NCBI RefSeq assembly: GCF_036013955.1
Contig: NZ_CP107903.1
Location: forward strand, 1,736,001-1,800,000
Direction: 5' to 3'
Source of the DNA: Streptomyces sp. NBC_00459
GTDB lineage: Bacteria; Actinomycetota; Actinomycetes; Streptomycetales; Streptomycetaceae
Length of the DNA stretch: 64,000 nucleotides
In this document: positions 40,301 through 49,764 of the stretch, one piece after another
Position numbering within the stretch: position 1 is the stretch's first letter
Layout: every line of letters starts with the position of its first letter
Translations under genes and position numbers: made by a program
The notes under the pieces: model-generated
Told to the model about the DNA's origin: nothing
Databases searched by the model: none
What the model saw: the letters and a program-made list of their open reading frames with translations, nothing else

Positions 40301-41284
40301 TCAGACGGCGCCGAGGATGTCCACCACGAAGACCAGCGTGTTCTTCGCCAGCTCACTGCCGGGGCTCGCGCCGTAACCGAGGGAGGGCGGAATCACCAGC
40401 AGCACCCGGTCGCCCACGTTCTTGCCGACGAGACCCTGGTCCCAGCCCGCCACCACCGAACCGGTGCCGATCTGGAAGGCGGTGGCGCCACCGTGGTCCC
40501 AGGAGGAGTCGAACTTCTTCCCGTCCTCCCACTTGACCCCGGTGTACTGCGCGACCAGCCCCTGCCCGGCCTCGACCTTCTTGCCGCTGCCCTTGATCAG
40601 CACCTGCTGCTCAAGGGCCTTGGGAGCCTTGACCCCCTTGGGGATGGTGACGACCGCCGCCTTCTGCGACGGGGCCTCGACCTTGGGCAGGCCCGCCTCG
40701 GAGGCCGCCTGCTCGCCCTTGGCCTCGGCCTTGGCGTCGACGGTGCCGACGCCGACCGCGTCGACCACCCAGACCAGCACGTCGGTCGTGGCGAGCCCGG
40801 CGGACGTGTTCAGGTTCTCACCGATCAGGTCACCCGCGGTGCCCTGCACCAGGGTCCGGCTGCCGGGCTTCTTGCCCTTCACCGCATCGAGGACCTTCGC
40901 GGGCAGTTGCTGGCTCTGCTTGCCGACCTGCTCGACGGACTGCCGTCGGGCCGTCGAGCCGTCTGCCGCGGCAGCCCAGGTGCCGCCGAGTTCCTCAGCG
41001 CCGCCCCACTTCTCGACGGTCCAGTCCAGCCGGACGAAGTCGGAGGCCTTGATCGGACTTCCGCTGCCCTCCGAAACCGTCTTGACCACGGTCTTCCCGG
41101 CCGGCTTGCCGCCCTTGGGCACAGAGATCTCGGGCTTCTCCCCAACCTTCCCCTTGACCTCGGCGACGCCGCCCACCACCGCCTCGTCCTTCTTCTTGTC
41201 GTCCGATCCGCACGCGGCGGCGGTGAACAACAGGGCGGGAACGGCCAGCAGCGCGACCATGCGTCGTTTCGTGTTGTAGTTCAT
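40301..41284 (-). CDS. FKBP-type peptidyl-prolyl isomerase lipoprotein with a degenerate first domain
   Basis: 327 residues. The lipoprotein signal peptide ends at LLFTAAAC with Cys25. The C-terminal FKBP domain (about 215-327) is canonical: QGLVAQYTGVKWEDGKKFD, SSWDHGGATAFQIGTG, GWDQGLVGKNVGDRVLLVIP. The middle part (about 70-185) follows the FKBP pattern loosely (SDFVRLDWTVEKWGG, SRTLVQGTAGDLIGE) but lacks the pocket residues, so it is likely an inactive duplicate. It should fold exported proteins outside the membrane, a sensible neighbour for the Tat genes. The start is ATG 41284; the longer frame has no signal-peptide logic. Confidence 0.88.
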   Translation of the reverse strand: MNYNTKRRMVALLAVPALLFTAAACGSDDKKKDEAVVGGVAEVKGKVGEKPEISVPKGGKPAGKTVVKTVSEGSGSPIKASDFVRLDWTVEKWGGAEELGGTWAAAADGSTARRQSVEQVGKQSQQLPAKVLDAVKGKKPGSRTLVQGTAGDLIGENLNTSAGLATTDVLVWVVDAVGVGTVDAKAEAKGEQAASEAGLPKVEAPSQKAAVVTIPKGVKAPKALEQQVLIKGSGKKVEAGQGLVAQYTGVKWEDGKKFDSSWDHGGATAFQIGTGSVVAGWDQGLVGKNVGDRVLLVIPPSLGYGASPGSELAKNTLVFVVDILGAV

Positions 41285-41506
41285 CAGTCCAACTGGGATC
41301 GGGGGCGGGGACAATGGCCGCCACTCTACGACCTACGCGCTCCCGGTACGGATCGGCACAGGACACGCCGTCGGACAGGCCATGGTCACAGCGGCCGCCG
41401 CGAAGCCGACACCCCGTCACAAATGAGCGCCACCAGGACGAACAATTCCACTCAGGAAATCAGCACAACCCGGAACGGGAACACCCACGGCGGCGCGAGG
41501 AAAACG

Positions 41507-41542
41507 CCGGTGCCCGGAGGCACGAACGCCTCCGGGCACCGG
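41507..41542. terminator. Stem-loop after pafA
   Basis: Perfect 15-bp stem CCGGTGCCCGGAGGC with its complement and a 6-nt loop ACGAAC, 39 bp downstream of the pafA stop. Confidence 0.8.
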
Positions 41543-41581
41543 GATCCCACACTGATTACGCGCCGGCCGACCGACAGTCGG

Positions 41582-42943
41582 TCACATTCCGGCGATCAGC
41601 TTCTCCACCCGCTCGTCGACACTGCGGAACGGGTCCTTGCACAACACCGTGCGCTGTGCCTGGTCGTTGAGCTTCAGATGCACCCAGTCGACCGTGAAAT
41701 CACGGCGCTGTTCCTGAGCCCGCCTGATGAAGTCACCGCGCAGCCGCGCCCGAGTGGTCTGCGGCGGAACCGACTTGCCCTCGAAGATCTTCAAGTCGTT
41801 GCAGATCCGCGCGGCTTGGTTCTTCCTCTCCAGCAGGTAGTAAAGACCCCGCCTGCGGTGAATGTCGTGATAGGCGAGGTCTATCTGAGCGACGCGCGGA
41901 TGCGACATCGTCATGTTGTGCTTGGCCCGGTACCGCTCGATGAGCTGGTACTTCATCACCCAGTCGATCTCGGTGCCGATCCGGTCCAGATCCTCGGCCT
42001 CGATGGAGTCGAGCACCCGGCCCCACAGCTCCAGCACCTGCGCGACCGTGCCCGTACGGATACCTCGCCGCTCGACGAAGTCCACGGCCTTCTCGTAGTA
42101 CTCGCGCTGCACATCCAGCGCCGAGGCCTCCCGGCCGCTGGCCAGCCGCACCTTGCGGCGGCCCGTGATGTCATGGCTGACCTCGCGGATCGCCCGGATC
42201 GGGTTCTCCAGAGTCAGGTCCCGCATCACCGTGCCCGCCTCGATCATGCGCAGCACCAGGTCGGTGGCACCGACCTTGAGGAGCATGGTCGTCTCGGACA
42301 TGTTCGAGTCGCCGACGATGACATGCAGCCGGCGGTAGCGCTCTGCGTCCGCGTGCGGTTCGTCACGCGTGTTGATGATCGGCCGGGAGCGGGTGGTCGC
42401 CGAGGAGACGCCCTCCCAGATGTGCTCCGCCCGCTGGCTCACGCAGTACACGGCACCGCGCGGCGTCTGCAGCACCTTGCCCGCACCGCACAGCAGCTGG
42501 CGGGTGACGAGGAACGGAATGAGGATGTCCGCGAGCCGGGAGAACTCCCCGTGCCGGGCCACCAGATAGTTCTCGTGGCAACCGTAAGAGTTGCCCGCCG
42601 AGTCCGTGTTGTTCTTGAAGAGGTAGACGTCGCCCGCGATTCCTTCCTCGTGCAGGCGTCGTTCGGCGTCCACCAGGAGTCCTTCGAGAATGCGCTCGCC
42701 GGCCTTGTCGTGGGTGACGAGTTCCGTCACGTTGTCACATTCCGGTGTCGCGTATTCCGGATGTGATCCCACGTCAAGATAGAGGCGTGCGCCGTTTCGC
42801 AGAAAGACGTTGCTGCTACGGCCCCATGACACGACACGGCGGAAGAGGTACCGAGCCACCTCGTCGGGAGACAGACGCCGCTGTCCCCTGAACGTACACG
42901 TGACGCCGTACTCGTTCTCCAGCCCGAAAATGCGGCGGTCCAT
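41582..42943 (-). CDS. pafA: Pup-protein ligase PafA
   Basis: 453 residues, carboxylate-amine ligase fold related to glutamine synthetase. The N-terminal catalytic strand is [14 protein letters not shown]. Other family landmarks are [40 protein letters not shown] and [20 protein letters not shown]. It joins the C-terminal glutamate of Pup to substrate lysines using ATP. The start is ATG 42943, 9 bp after the MFS gene stop on the same strand, so it may share that transcript. It lies 2.5 kb from prcA rather than inside the proteasome operon. It is paralogous to dop in this window. Confidence 0.95.
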   Translation of the reverse strand: MDRRIFGLENEYGVTCTFRGQRRLSPDEVARYLFRRVVSWGRSSNVFLRNGARLYLDVGSHPEYATPECDNVTELVTHDKAGERILEGLLVDAERRLHEEGIAGDVYLFKNNTDSAGNSYGCHENYLVARHGEFSRLADILIPFLVTRQLLCGAGKVLQTPRGAVYCVSQRAEHIWEGVSSATTRSRPIINTRDEPHADAERYRRLHVIVGDSNMSETTMLLKVGATDLVLRMIEAGTVMRDLTLENPIRAIREVSHDITGRRKVRLASGREASALDVQREYYEKAVDFVERRGIRTGTVAQVLELWGRVLDSIEAEDLDRIGTEIDWVMKYQLIERYRAKHNMTMSHPRVAQIDLAYHDIHRRRGLYYLLERKNQAARICNDLKIFEGKSVPPQTTRARLRGDFIRRAQEQRRDFTVDWVHLKLNDQAQRTVLCKDPFRSVDERVEKLIAGM

Positions 42944-42952
42944 GACTGAACA

Positions 42953-44212
42953 TTACGCCCGATCCCCCGAGCTGAAACGGGATCCGGCAGCACGGTTTGG
43001 ATCATTTTCCGATGAGACCGCAACCACCGCACCCCCGGCGGGCACCGCCAGCACCCGCCCGGTGACCAGCAGAACCAGCAACGACACGGCCCCCGCGGCC
43101 CCGGGCACGACGAACCCCCACAGCGTTCCGCCCCACTCCACGACCGGCCCCGCGAGGCCCGTTCCCAGCGAAGCACCCACGGTGAACGTCGTCACAAGCC
43201 AGGAGAAAGCCTCGGTGACCGTCCCCCGCGGGGCATGCCGGTCGACCAGCACGAACACACACGCGAGAGCCGGCGCCAGGAACACACCCGCGAGCACCAT
43301 CAGCAACGTCATCGCGACCGCACCAGGCATCAGCGTCAAGGGCAGGTAACACACCGCCAGCAGCCCTACCAGCACCGTCAGTCGCCGCTCCGCCGGCCCA
43401 CTCCACTGCCGCGCCCCGTACACCGACCCACCCAGCAGCGCACCCAGCCCGACGGCCGCCATCAGCCAGCCGTACACCGTGTCACCCCCGTGCTCGTCCG
43501 CGTACGACACCGACGCCACCGTGATGGACCCCAGCGCGATCCCCACGAACAGGAACGCCCCCAGCATCACCAGCAGCCCCGGCGACCGCAGCGCCCCCAG
43601 CCAGTGCGCCTCGCGCGGCGCCGAACGCCAGTCCCGCGAAGGCGGCGACAGCACCACGGAGAGCGCCCCCAGGACCCCGATCACGTTCAGCACGAGCAAC
43701 GCGGCCTGCGCCGACCACAGTGACGCGCACAACGTCACCAGCAAGGGCCCCAGGGTGAACATGACCTCCTGCGCCACCGCGTCTATCGCGTACGCCGTGT
43801 GCACCTGGCCCTCCTCGCGGAGCACAGAGGGCCACAGCGCCCGCAGACCGCCCTCCAGGGGAGGCGTGAACAACCCGGCGACCGCCACGGCGGCATACGC
43901 GAGGGGCAGCGGATCCGTGCCCGCGAACGCGAACGCCGCCATGCCGAACGCCGACACGAACGCGGCCGACAGCTGGACCCGCGGCTGCCCGTACAGATCG
44001 ACCAGCCGCCCCAGCAGCGGCTGTCCCACGGCATTGGCCACCCCGTAGGCCGCGGCGAGCCCGCCGGCCAGGCTGTAGGTGCCGCCTTCGGCCCGGACGA
44101 ACAGCACGATGGCGATCGCCGCCGTGGCGTTCGGCAATCGGCCCACCAGGGTGCCCACGAGCAGCCGCACCGCATGCCGTGCCCTGAGGATCTCCAGGTA
44201 ACCCGTCGCCAT
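42953..44212 (-). CDS. MFS transporter
   Basis: 419 residues with 12 predicted spans. It has the MFS loop 2-3 motif GQPLLGRLVDLYGQPRVQL and a central cytoplasmic loop around 195-215. The sequence resembles drug/sugar efflux MFS proteins; the substrate is not identifiable. The start is ATG 44212. It is divergent from a LacI regulator with an inverted repeat between them, so its expression is probably repressed by that protein. It is immediately upstream of pafA on the same strand (9 bp), and read-through into pafA is likely. Confidence 0.85.
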   Translation of the reverse strand: MATGYLEILRARHAVRLLVGTLVGRLPNATAAIAIVLFVRAEGGTYSLAGGLAAAYGVANAVGQPLLGRLVDLYGQPRVQLSAAFVSAFGMAAFAFAGTDPLPLAYAAVAVAGLFTPPLEGGLRALWPSVLREEGQVHTAYAIDAVAQEVMFTLGPLLVTLCASLWSAQAALLVLNVIGVLGALSVVLSPPSRDWRSAPREAHWLGALRSPGLLVMLGAFLFVGIALGSITVASVSYADEHGGDTVYGWLMAAVGLGALLGGSVYGARQWSGPAERRLTVLVGLLAVCYLPLTLMPGAVAMTLLMVLAGVFLAPALACVFVLVDRHAPRGTVTEAFSWLVTTFTVGASLGTGLAGPVVEWGGTLWGFVVPGAAGAVSLLVLLVTGRVLAVPAGGAVVAVSSENDPNRAAGSRFSSGDRA

Positions 44213-44250
44213 GACCCGCCCTTCCCGTCCATCGCGACGCCGGAAGTGTT

Positions 44251-44275
44251 ACGTATAACGTCGCCCGTCATACGT
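44251..44275. promoter_or_regulatory. Operator-like inverted repeat between the MFS and LacI genes
   Basis: ACGTATAACG-TCGCC-CGTCATACGT, 10-bp arms with one mismatch, more A/T-rich than its surroundings, in the 108-bp divergent gap. It is probably bound by the LacI protein. Confidence 0.65.
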
Positions 44276-44320
44276 ACCATGTGCCCAGTCCGCACGTCCA
44301 CACGAAGGAGCAGGCACACG

Positions 44321-45340
44321 GTGGCACGAGGCAGCACCCGACCCACCAGCCGCGACGTAGCCCGGGCCGCAGGCGTCTCCCAGGCCGCCGTCTCCCTCGT
44401 CCTCGGCGACAAATGGCGCGGCCGCGTCTCAGAGACCACCGCGGACCGCGTACGCACCGCCGCCCGCGAACTCGGCTACCGCCCCAACCTCGCAGCCCGC
44501 AACCTGCGCCTCGGCCACACCCGCACCGTCCTCCTCGTCGTCCCCGCTCTCACCACCGAGTTCTTCGCCGGCGTCTACACCGGAGCCGCCCGCGTCGCCG
44601 CCGAACACGGCTTCGGCGTCGTCCTCTACCCCTCCCCCGAAGGCATCGGCCCCGCCCGAGACCCCTTCCACTCCGCCCAGGCCGCCCTCGACGGCGTCCT
44701 CGCCTCCTCCATGGCAGCCGACGCCCTCACCGCCATCCGCGGCGACCAGCTCCCCCTCGTCATGCTCGACAGCGACCCCCAGGGCAGCCTCGGCGCCGCC
44801 ACCGTCAACCTCGACATCGCCGACGGCGTACGCCAGATCGCCGACCACCTCCTCGGCCTCGGCCACCGCAGCTTCCTCCACCTCGCCGCCGACATCCCCT
44901 CCTGGACCTTCGCCGTACGAGCCCACGAACTCGCCACACGGCTCGCCACCGTCCCGGACACCCACGTACGCACCATCCACGCCCCCATCTCCATCGAGGG
45001 CGCCCAGCAGGCCACCACAGCCGCCCTCACCGGCCCCGGCCCCCACCCCACCGCTCTCGTCTGCGACGACGACAAACTCGCCACCGGCGCCTACAAGGCC
45101 ATCCGCCGCCTCGGCCTGCGCGTCCCCGACGACCTCTCCGTCACCGGCCTCGACGACCTCGCCCTCGCCACCGCCATCGACCCCGAGCTGACGACCGTCC
45201 GCCTCGACGCCGAACTCTTCGGCGAACGCGGTATGCAGGCCCTCCTCGCCGTACTCGACGGCCGCACCCCCACCCAGGGCGACATCCCCGTCCAACTCGT
45301 CGTACGCGGCTCCACAGCGCCACCCCGCAGCCGGCCCTGA
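44321..45340 (+). CDS. LacI-family transcriptional regulator
   Basis: 339 residues. The LacI HTH is at about 5-55 (PTSRDVARAAGVSQAAVSLV, then LGDKWRGRVSETTADRVRTA, ELGYRPNLAARNL). A periplasmic-binding-like effector domain follows, with VPDDLSVTGLDDLALATAID near its end. GTG 44321 has GAAGGAG at 44304-44310; an ATG at 44279 is less likely because it would overlap the operator side of the gap. It is divergent from the MFS gene, which it probably represses. The effector is presumably a sugar or nucleoside-like ligand but is unknown. Confidence 0.9.
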   Translation: MARGSTRPTSRDVARAAGVSQAAVSLVLGDKWRGRVSETTADRVRTAARELGYRPNLAARNLRLGHTRTVLLVVPALTTEFFAGVYTGAARVAAEHGFGVVLYPSPEGIGPARDPFHSAQAALDGVLASSMAADALTAIRGDQLPLVMLDSDPQGSLGAATVNLDIADGVRQIADHLLGLGHRSFLHLAADIPSWTFAVRAHELATRLATVPDTHVRTIHAPISIEGAQQATTAALTGPGPHPTALVCDDDKLATGAYKAIRRLGLRVPDDLSVTGLDDLALATAIDPELTTVRLDAELFGERGMQALLAVLDGRTPTQGDIPVQLVVRGSTAPPRSRP

Positions 45341-45357
45341 ACCCCACCAACGCCGAC

Positions 45358-45384
45358 ACCCCGGCCGCCAGAAGCGACCGGGGT
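45358..45384. terminator. Bidirectional terminator between LacI gene and prcA
   Basis: ACCCCGGCCGC-CAGAA-GCGACCGGGGT, an 11-bp stem with one mismatch, between convergent genes. It is flanked by an A-rich run (45388-45402) that could act as a T-tract for neither or one strand. Confidence 0.7.
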
Positions 45385-45430
45385 GCGAAAACAGAAAACA
45401 AAAGGCGGAACACAACCGCCCACCGGACGA

Positions 45431-46168
45431 CTACTCCTCGTCGGCGCTCTCCGCCTCCGTGGTCGCCCCACCGGCCTCCAGCAACCGCCCGAGCTGACGA
45501 CCGACGATCCGCTTGAACTTCCGCTTCTGCGGACGCGTACGGTCCAGCACCGCCACCTCCAGCCGCTCCGCCGGAATCTCCCGCTCGGTGCCGTTCGTAT
45601 CCCGCGACAGAGCCTGAACCGCCAACTTCAGCGCCTCCGCCAAGGACATCCCGTCCTGATGACGCTGATCCAGATACGTACTGATCTGCTCGGCGTTGCC
45701 ACCGACCGCCACCGAACCGTGCTCATCGACGATCGAACCGTCGTGCGGCAGCCGGTAGATCTGATCACCGTCGGCCGTCTCACCGACCTCCGCGACGACC
45801 AACTCCACCTCGTACGGCTTCTCCGCCGCCGAGGAGAAGATCGTGCCCAGCGTCTGCGCGTACACGTTCGCCAGACCACGGGCCGTCACATCGGCACGGT
45901 CGTACGTGTACCCGCGCATATCGGCGTACCGCACACCGCCGATCCGCAGGTTCTCGTACTCGTTGTACTTACCGGCAGCCGCGAAGCCGATCCGGTCATA
46001 GATCTCGCTGAACTTGTGCAGCGCACGGGACGGGTTCTCGCCGACGAACACGATGCCATCGGCATACTGCAGCACAACCAGACTGCGACCACGGGCGATG
46101 CCCTTACGGGCGTACTCCGCCCGGTCGGCCATCGCCTGCTGGGGTGAGACATAGAACGGCGTCGACAC
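45431..46168 (-). CDS. prcA: 20S proteasome alpha subunit PrcA
   Basis: 245 residues. The N-terminal gate region [20 protein letters not shown] is followed by the alpha-subunit core ([58 protein letters not shown]). There is no catalytic Thr. The C-terminal tail is acidic. Seven copies form each outer ring and dock the Arc/Mpa ATPase through its GQYL tail. It is the last gene of the proteasome operon, 56 bp after prcB. Confidence 0.95.
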   Translation of the reverse strand: MSTPFYVSPQQAMADRAEYARKGIARGRSLVVLQYADGIVFVGENPSRALHKFSEIYDRIGFAAAGKYNEYENLRIGGVRYADMRGYTYDRADVTARGLANVYAQTLGTIFSSAAEKPYEVELVVAEVGETADGDQIYRLPHDGSIVDEHGSVAVGGNAEQISTYLDQRHQDGMSLAEALKLAVQALSRDTNGTEREIPAERLEVAVLDRTRPQKRKFKRIVGRQLGRLLEAGGATTEAESADEE

Positions 46169-46224
46169 CGGATTAACCGTCCCTTTCTTTCGAAGTCACT
46201 GGACCACCTGAACAGCGAGAGGTA

Positions 46225-47070
46225 CTACAGCAGCTCGGCACGCGGGCCATCGGGCTGCTCAAGCCGCCGCTCCAGAATCGAACGGGCGATCTCAGCACCC
46301 TCGTCGTCCGTCAGCCTGCGGAAACCGTCCTCGGTGATCACGGTGACAATCGGGTAGATCCGGCGCGCGACATCGGGACCACCGGTCGCCGAATCGTCGT
46401 CCGCCGCGTCGTACAACGCCTGAATGACCAGCGTCGTCGCGTCAGCCTCACTCAGATCACGGTGATACAGCTTCTTCATCGCACCACGCGCGAAGATCGA
46501 ACCCGACCCCGTCGCGGCATAACCGTGCTCCTCGGAACGCCCACCCGTCACGTCGTACGAGAAGATGCGCCCCTTCCCCCGGTCCACGTCGAACCCGGCG
46601 AACAGCGGCACCACGGCAAGACCCTGCATGGCCATACCGAGGTTCGAACGAATCATGGTGGACAGCCGGTTCGCCTTGCCCTCCAGCGAGAGCTGCGCAC
46701 CCTCCACCTTCTCGAAGTGCTCCAGCTCCAGCTGGAACAGCTTCACCATCTCCACGGCGAGACCGGCGGTGCCGGCGATACCGACAGCCGAGTACTCGTC
46801 CGCCGGGAACACCTTCTCGATGTCCCGCTGCGCGATGACGTTCCCCATGGTCGCCCGCCGGTCACCGGCGAGGACGACACCACCCGGGAAGGTGACGGCC
46901 ACGATGGTCGTGCCGTGGGGCGCCTCGATCGCGCCTTGGGTGGGCGGCAACTGCCGCCTACCCGGGAGCATCTCGGGCTGATGGTCGGACAGGAAGTCCA
47001 TGAAGGACGACGACCCGGGCGTCAGGAAGGCAGCCGGTAGACGCCCGGTGCTACGAGTGTTGGCTTCCAC
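46225..47070 (-). CDS. prcB: 20S proteasome beta subunit PrcB
   Basis: 281 residues. A 53-residue propeptide ([20 protein letters not shown] to EAPHG) is cleaved before Thr54 of [20 protein letters not shown], the catalytic N-terminal nucleophile. Lys and Asp of the active site follow (GDRRATMGN; the usual Lys is in the EKVFPADE strand). It forms the inner rings of the core. ATG 47070 lies inside the upstream HNH gene, overlapping it by 49 bp. The start is supported because [15 protein letters not shown] matches what I recall of the S. coelicolor protein. Confidence 0.95.
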   Translation of the reverse strand: MEANTRSTGRLPAAFLTPGSSSFMDFLSDHQPEMLPGRRQLPPTQGAIEAPHGTTIVAVTFPGGVVLAGDRRATMGNVIAQRDIEKVFPADEYSAVGIAGTAGLAVEMVKLFQLELEHFEKVEGAQLSLEGKANRLSTMIRSNLGMAMQGLAVVPLFAGFDVDRGKGRIFSYDVTGGRSEEHGYAATGSGSIFARGAMKKLYHRDLSEADATTLVIQALYDAADDDSATGGPDVARRIYPIVTVITEDGFRRLTDDEGAEIARSILERRLEQPDGPRAELL

Positions 47071-47615
47071 GGGGATCCTTCCAAGTAGGCGGCAGCCCGA
47101 CGAACAGCGTCGGGATCATCTCCCAACTTGCCGATGGCCGAATTGCAGTTGAAGCACAGTACGCCACGGACCCTACCCGTCTCGTGGCAGTGATCCACAT
47201 GAATGGCAGGAGCTTTCAGGCAGATCACGCAGAGCCCCATTTGAGAGGCGACCATCTCGTCACGCTCGGCCACCGTCATGCCGTAGTGGCGCTTCAGATG
47301 CCCTGCTTGGCCCTTGCTTGCCCGGCAGGTTCTGCAACTCGTCGACAATCCGTCGGAGGCTGTTGCATTGCGATGCCACTCACTGTGTGGCTTGACCTCA
47401 CCGCAGCTCCGACAGAACTTGTGCCCCTCCGGCGTCTCCACACGGGGCCGCACATTTTTTCCCTTCGCCAGCTGCCGGGTCTGGTGATATTGCGCCCAGC
47501 ACTCCCGGCAGTAGGCCTGCAGCCCGTCACGGGCCGATTTGTTACTGGCGAAGGCTGCTCGCGGCATTGATTCCTTGCACCGCGAGCAGCGCTTCAAGCC
47601 CTCTTCGCTTGCCAA
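47022..47615 (-). CDS. HNH/endonuclease VII-family protein inside the proteasome operon
   Basis: 197 residues. Two zinc-knuckle repeats come first: [13 protein letters not shown] with [10 protein letters not shown] (about 9-45) and [14 protein letters not shown] with [10 protein letters not shown] (about 68-102). The endonuclease VII HNH core is at about 127-165 ([20 protein letters not shown], then [17 protein letters not shown]), with the DHCH metal-binding and catalytic motif intact. Phage endonuclease VII resolves branched DNA, but chromosomal relatives are uncharacterised. It lies between pup (32 bp) and prcB (49-bp overlap). I recall a gene at the same place in other Streptomyces, so it is likely a settled resident rather than a recent insertion. 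Its link to proteolysis is unknown. Confidence 0.85.
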   Translation of the reverse strand: MASEEGLKRCSRCKESMPRAAFASNKSARDGLQAYCRECWAQYHQTRQLAKGKNVRPRVETPEGHKFCRSCGEVKPHSEWHRNATASDGLSTSCRTCRASKGQAGHLKRHYGMTVAERDEMVASQMGLCVICLKAPAIHVDHCHETGRVRGVLCFNCNSAIGKLGDDPDAVRRAAAYLEGSPWKPTLVAPGVYRLPS

Positions 47616-47647
47616 CCTGAGCGCCCCCGAAGCCTTTGATTCGAAGG

Positions 47648-47863
47648 CTACTCGCCGCCCTTCTGAACGAAACTTCGAACGAAGTCCTCCGCATTCTCCT
47701 CGAGGACATCGTCAATCTCGTCCAGGACGGAGTCCACGTCGTCGCTCAGCTTCTCCTGGCGCTCCTTGAGGTCCTCCGACACCTGTGCCTCAGGTGCCTC
47801 CTCGACCTCCTCGGTGCTGCGCGTCGCCTTCTGCTGTCCGCCGCCGGTGTCCTTGGTCGCCAT
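47648..47863 (-). CDS. pup: Prokaryotic ubiquitin-like protein Pup, ending in Gly-Gly-Glu
   Basis: 71 residues, intrinsically disordered. The C-terminal half binds the Arc coiled coil (DLKERQEKLSDDVDSVLDEI, then DDVLEENAEDFVRSFVQ). The end is KGGE, so Glu is genetically encoded and no deamidation of a terminal Gln is needed before ligation by PafA. The start is ATG 47863; a GTG three codons earlier is possible but would absorb the ribosome site. It sits between dop and the HNH gene, with a hairpin upstream. Confidence 0.95.
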   Translation of the reverse strand: MATKDTGGGQQKATRSTEEVEEAPEAQVSEDLKERQEKLSDDVDSVLDEIDDVLEENAEDFVRSFVQKGGE

Positions 47864-47942
47864 AACCCTCACCCCGCTCGGTTCGACGTTCTTGATCAGA
47901 CCCTACAAGCAGGGTCCGACATTGGCCCCGCTGTTGCTACAA

Positions 47943-47974
47943 CGTCCGGGAACCACCTCGATGATTCCCGGACG
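47943..47974. terminator. Stem-loop between dop and pup
   Basis: Perfect 10-bp arms CGTCCGGGAA/TTCCCGGACG with a 12-nt loop in the 155-bp gap. It may partially end the arc-dop transcript or shape pup mRNA. Confidence 0.6.
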
Positions 47975-48018
47975 CCACACTTTCCACCCTGCCGGGCCGC
48001 CCCGGCCCAAAGGCCCGC

Positions 48019-49530
48019 TCAGTGGCCCGACAGGACCCTGACCAGGTCTTCTGCCGTCCGGCAGCGGTCCAGGAGCTCCTTCACGTGATTACGCGTTCCG
48101 CGAAGCGGCTCCAGGGTTGGGACGCGTTGGAGCGAGTCCCGGCCCGGCAGATCGAAGATCACGGAGTCCCAGGAGGCCGCCGCGACGTCGTCCGCGTACT
48201 GCTCCAGGCAGCGTCCGCGGAAGTAGGCGCGCGTGTCCTCCGGAGGCTTCGTGCGGGCCCGCTCGACCTCGTTCTCGTCCAGCAGGCGCTTGATGCGCCC
48301 ACGGGCCACGAGGCGGTTGTAGAGGCCCTTCTCGGCCCGTACGTCGGCGTACTGGAGGTCGACCAGGTGCAGGCGGGCGGCGTCCCAGTCGAGGTCGTCG
48401 CGGCGCCGGTAGCCCTCCATGAGCTCCCGCTTGGCGACCCAGTCGAGCTCGCCGGCGAGGCTCATGGGGTCGTTCTCCAGGCGGTTCAGGGTGTCTTCCC
48501 AGCGGACCAGGACGTCCTTCGTCTGGTCGTCGGCGTCCGCCCCGTACCGCTCCTCCACGTACTTGCGCGAGAGTTCGAAGTACTCCATCTGGAGTTGTAC
48601 GGCGGTCAGCGTCCGCCCGCTGCGGAGCTTGACCAGTCGCTTGAGCGTCGGGTCGTGGGAGACCTGGTGGAGGGTGCGTACGGGCTGGTCGACGGCCAGG
48701 TCGACGGCGATGAAGCCGTCCTCGATCATGGAGAGGACCAGGGCCGTGGTGCCCAGTTTCAGGTAGGTCGAGATCTCGGAGAGGTTCGCGTCGCCGATGA
48801 TCACGTGGAGGCGGCGGTACTTCTCCGCGTCCGCGTGGGGCTCGTCCCGGGTGTTGATGATCGGGCGCTTGAGGGTGGTCTCCAGGCCGACCTCGACCTC
48901 GAAGTAGTCGGCGCGCTGGCTGAGCTGGAAGCCGTGTTCGTGGCCGTCCTGGCCGATACCCACGCGGCCGGCGCCGGTGACGACCTGGCGGGAGACGAAG
49001 AACGGCGTGAGGTGGCGCACGATGTCCGAGAAGGGGGTCTCCCGCTTCATCAGGTAGTTCTCGTGCGTGCCGTAGGAGGCGCCCTTGTTGTCGGTGTTGT
49101 TCTTGTAGAGGTGGATCGGCTGGGCGCCGGGGAGCTGGGCGGCGCGTTCGGCTGCTTCGGCCATGATGCGTTCGCCGGCCTTGTCCCAGAGGACGGCGTC
49201 GCGGGGGTTGGTGACTTCGGGAGCGCTGTATTCGGGGTGTGCGTGGTCGACGTACAGCCGCGCGCCGTTGGTGAGGATGACATTGGCCAGGCCGATGTCC
49301 TCGTCGGTGAGCTGGCTGGAGTCGGCGACCTCGCGGGCGAGGTCGAAGCCTCGCGCGTCGCGCAGCGGGTTCTCCTCCTCGAAATCCCAGCGGGCCCTGC
49401 GGGCCCGGTGCATCGCCGCCGCGTAGGCGTTGACGATCTGGGACGAGGTGAGCATGGCATTGGCGTTGGGGTGGCCGGGGACGGAGATCCCGTACTCCGT
49501 CTCGATGCCCATTACTCGCCGTACGGTCAT
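48019..49530 (-). CDS. dop: Depupylase/deamidase Dop
   Basis: 503 residues, homologue of PafA with the same fold: [78 protein letters not shown]. The insertion rich in acidic and basic residues near the N-terminus ([20 protein letters not shown]) corresponds to the Dop loop absent from PafA, which separates the two. It removes Pup from substrates. With Pup ending in Glu here, its deamidase activity is dispensable. The start is ATG 49530. Confidence 0.95.
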   Translation of the reverse strand: MTVRRVMGIETEYGISVPGHPNANAMLTSSQIVNAYAAAMHRARRARWDFEEENPLRDARGFDLAREVADSSQLTDEDIGLANVILTNGARLYVDHAHPEYSAPEVTNPRDAVLWDKAGERIMAEAAERAAQLPGAQPIHLYKNNTDNKGASYGTHENYLMKRETPFSDIVRHLTPFFVSRQVVTGAGRVGIGQDGHEHGFQLSQRADYFEVEVGLETTLKRPIINTRDEPHADAEKYRRLHVIIGDANLSEISTYLKLGTTALVLSMIEDGFIAVDLAVDQPVRTLHQVSHDPTLKRLVKLRSGRTLTAVQLQMEYFELSRKYVEERYGADADDQTKDVLVRWEDTLNRLENDPMSLAGELDWVAKRELMEGYRRRDDLDWDAARLHLVDLQYADVRAEKGLYNRLVARGRIKRLLDENEVERARTKPPEDTRAYFRGRCLEQYADDVAAASWDSVIFDLPGRDSLQRVPTLEPLRGTRNHVKELLDRCRTAEDLVRVLSGH

Positions 49531-49718
49531 GCGGCCCTCCTTGCCCGGCGGTGTCCTCGGTCGGGGACGCCGCTCAAGTACCGCTGGTGCTCCGGTGCGT
49601 GTGCGGTGCCCGTCCCCGCACTGCGCGACTCGGCGGTACGGAAGAGCCTAGAACGCCTTTGCGCTGGTGGGGAGATCATTTGCGTCATTGCCTCGCTCCG
49701 GCTGTGGCCTGAAAAACA

Positions 49719-49757
49719 GGTGGCTGCGGGTACCCGGTGAGGGCACCCGCAGCCACC
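49719..49757. terminator. Bidirectional intrinsic terminator after arc
   Basis: A 17-bp stem with one mismatch (GGTGGCTGCGGGTACCC against GGGCACCCGCAGCCACC) and loop GGTGA. T-runs follow on both strands (GTTTTTT on plus, TGTTTTTC on minus). It lies between the arc stop and dop. Confidence 0.88.
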
Positions 49758-49764
49758 CCGTTTT

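Noticed and set aside
49081..49110. TTGTCGGTG-like element on the plus strand inside dop
   Set aside because: It encodes the conserved NNTDNK motif of dop and has no TANNNT at the right distance; coding coincidence.
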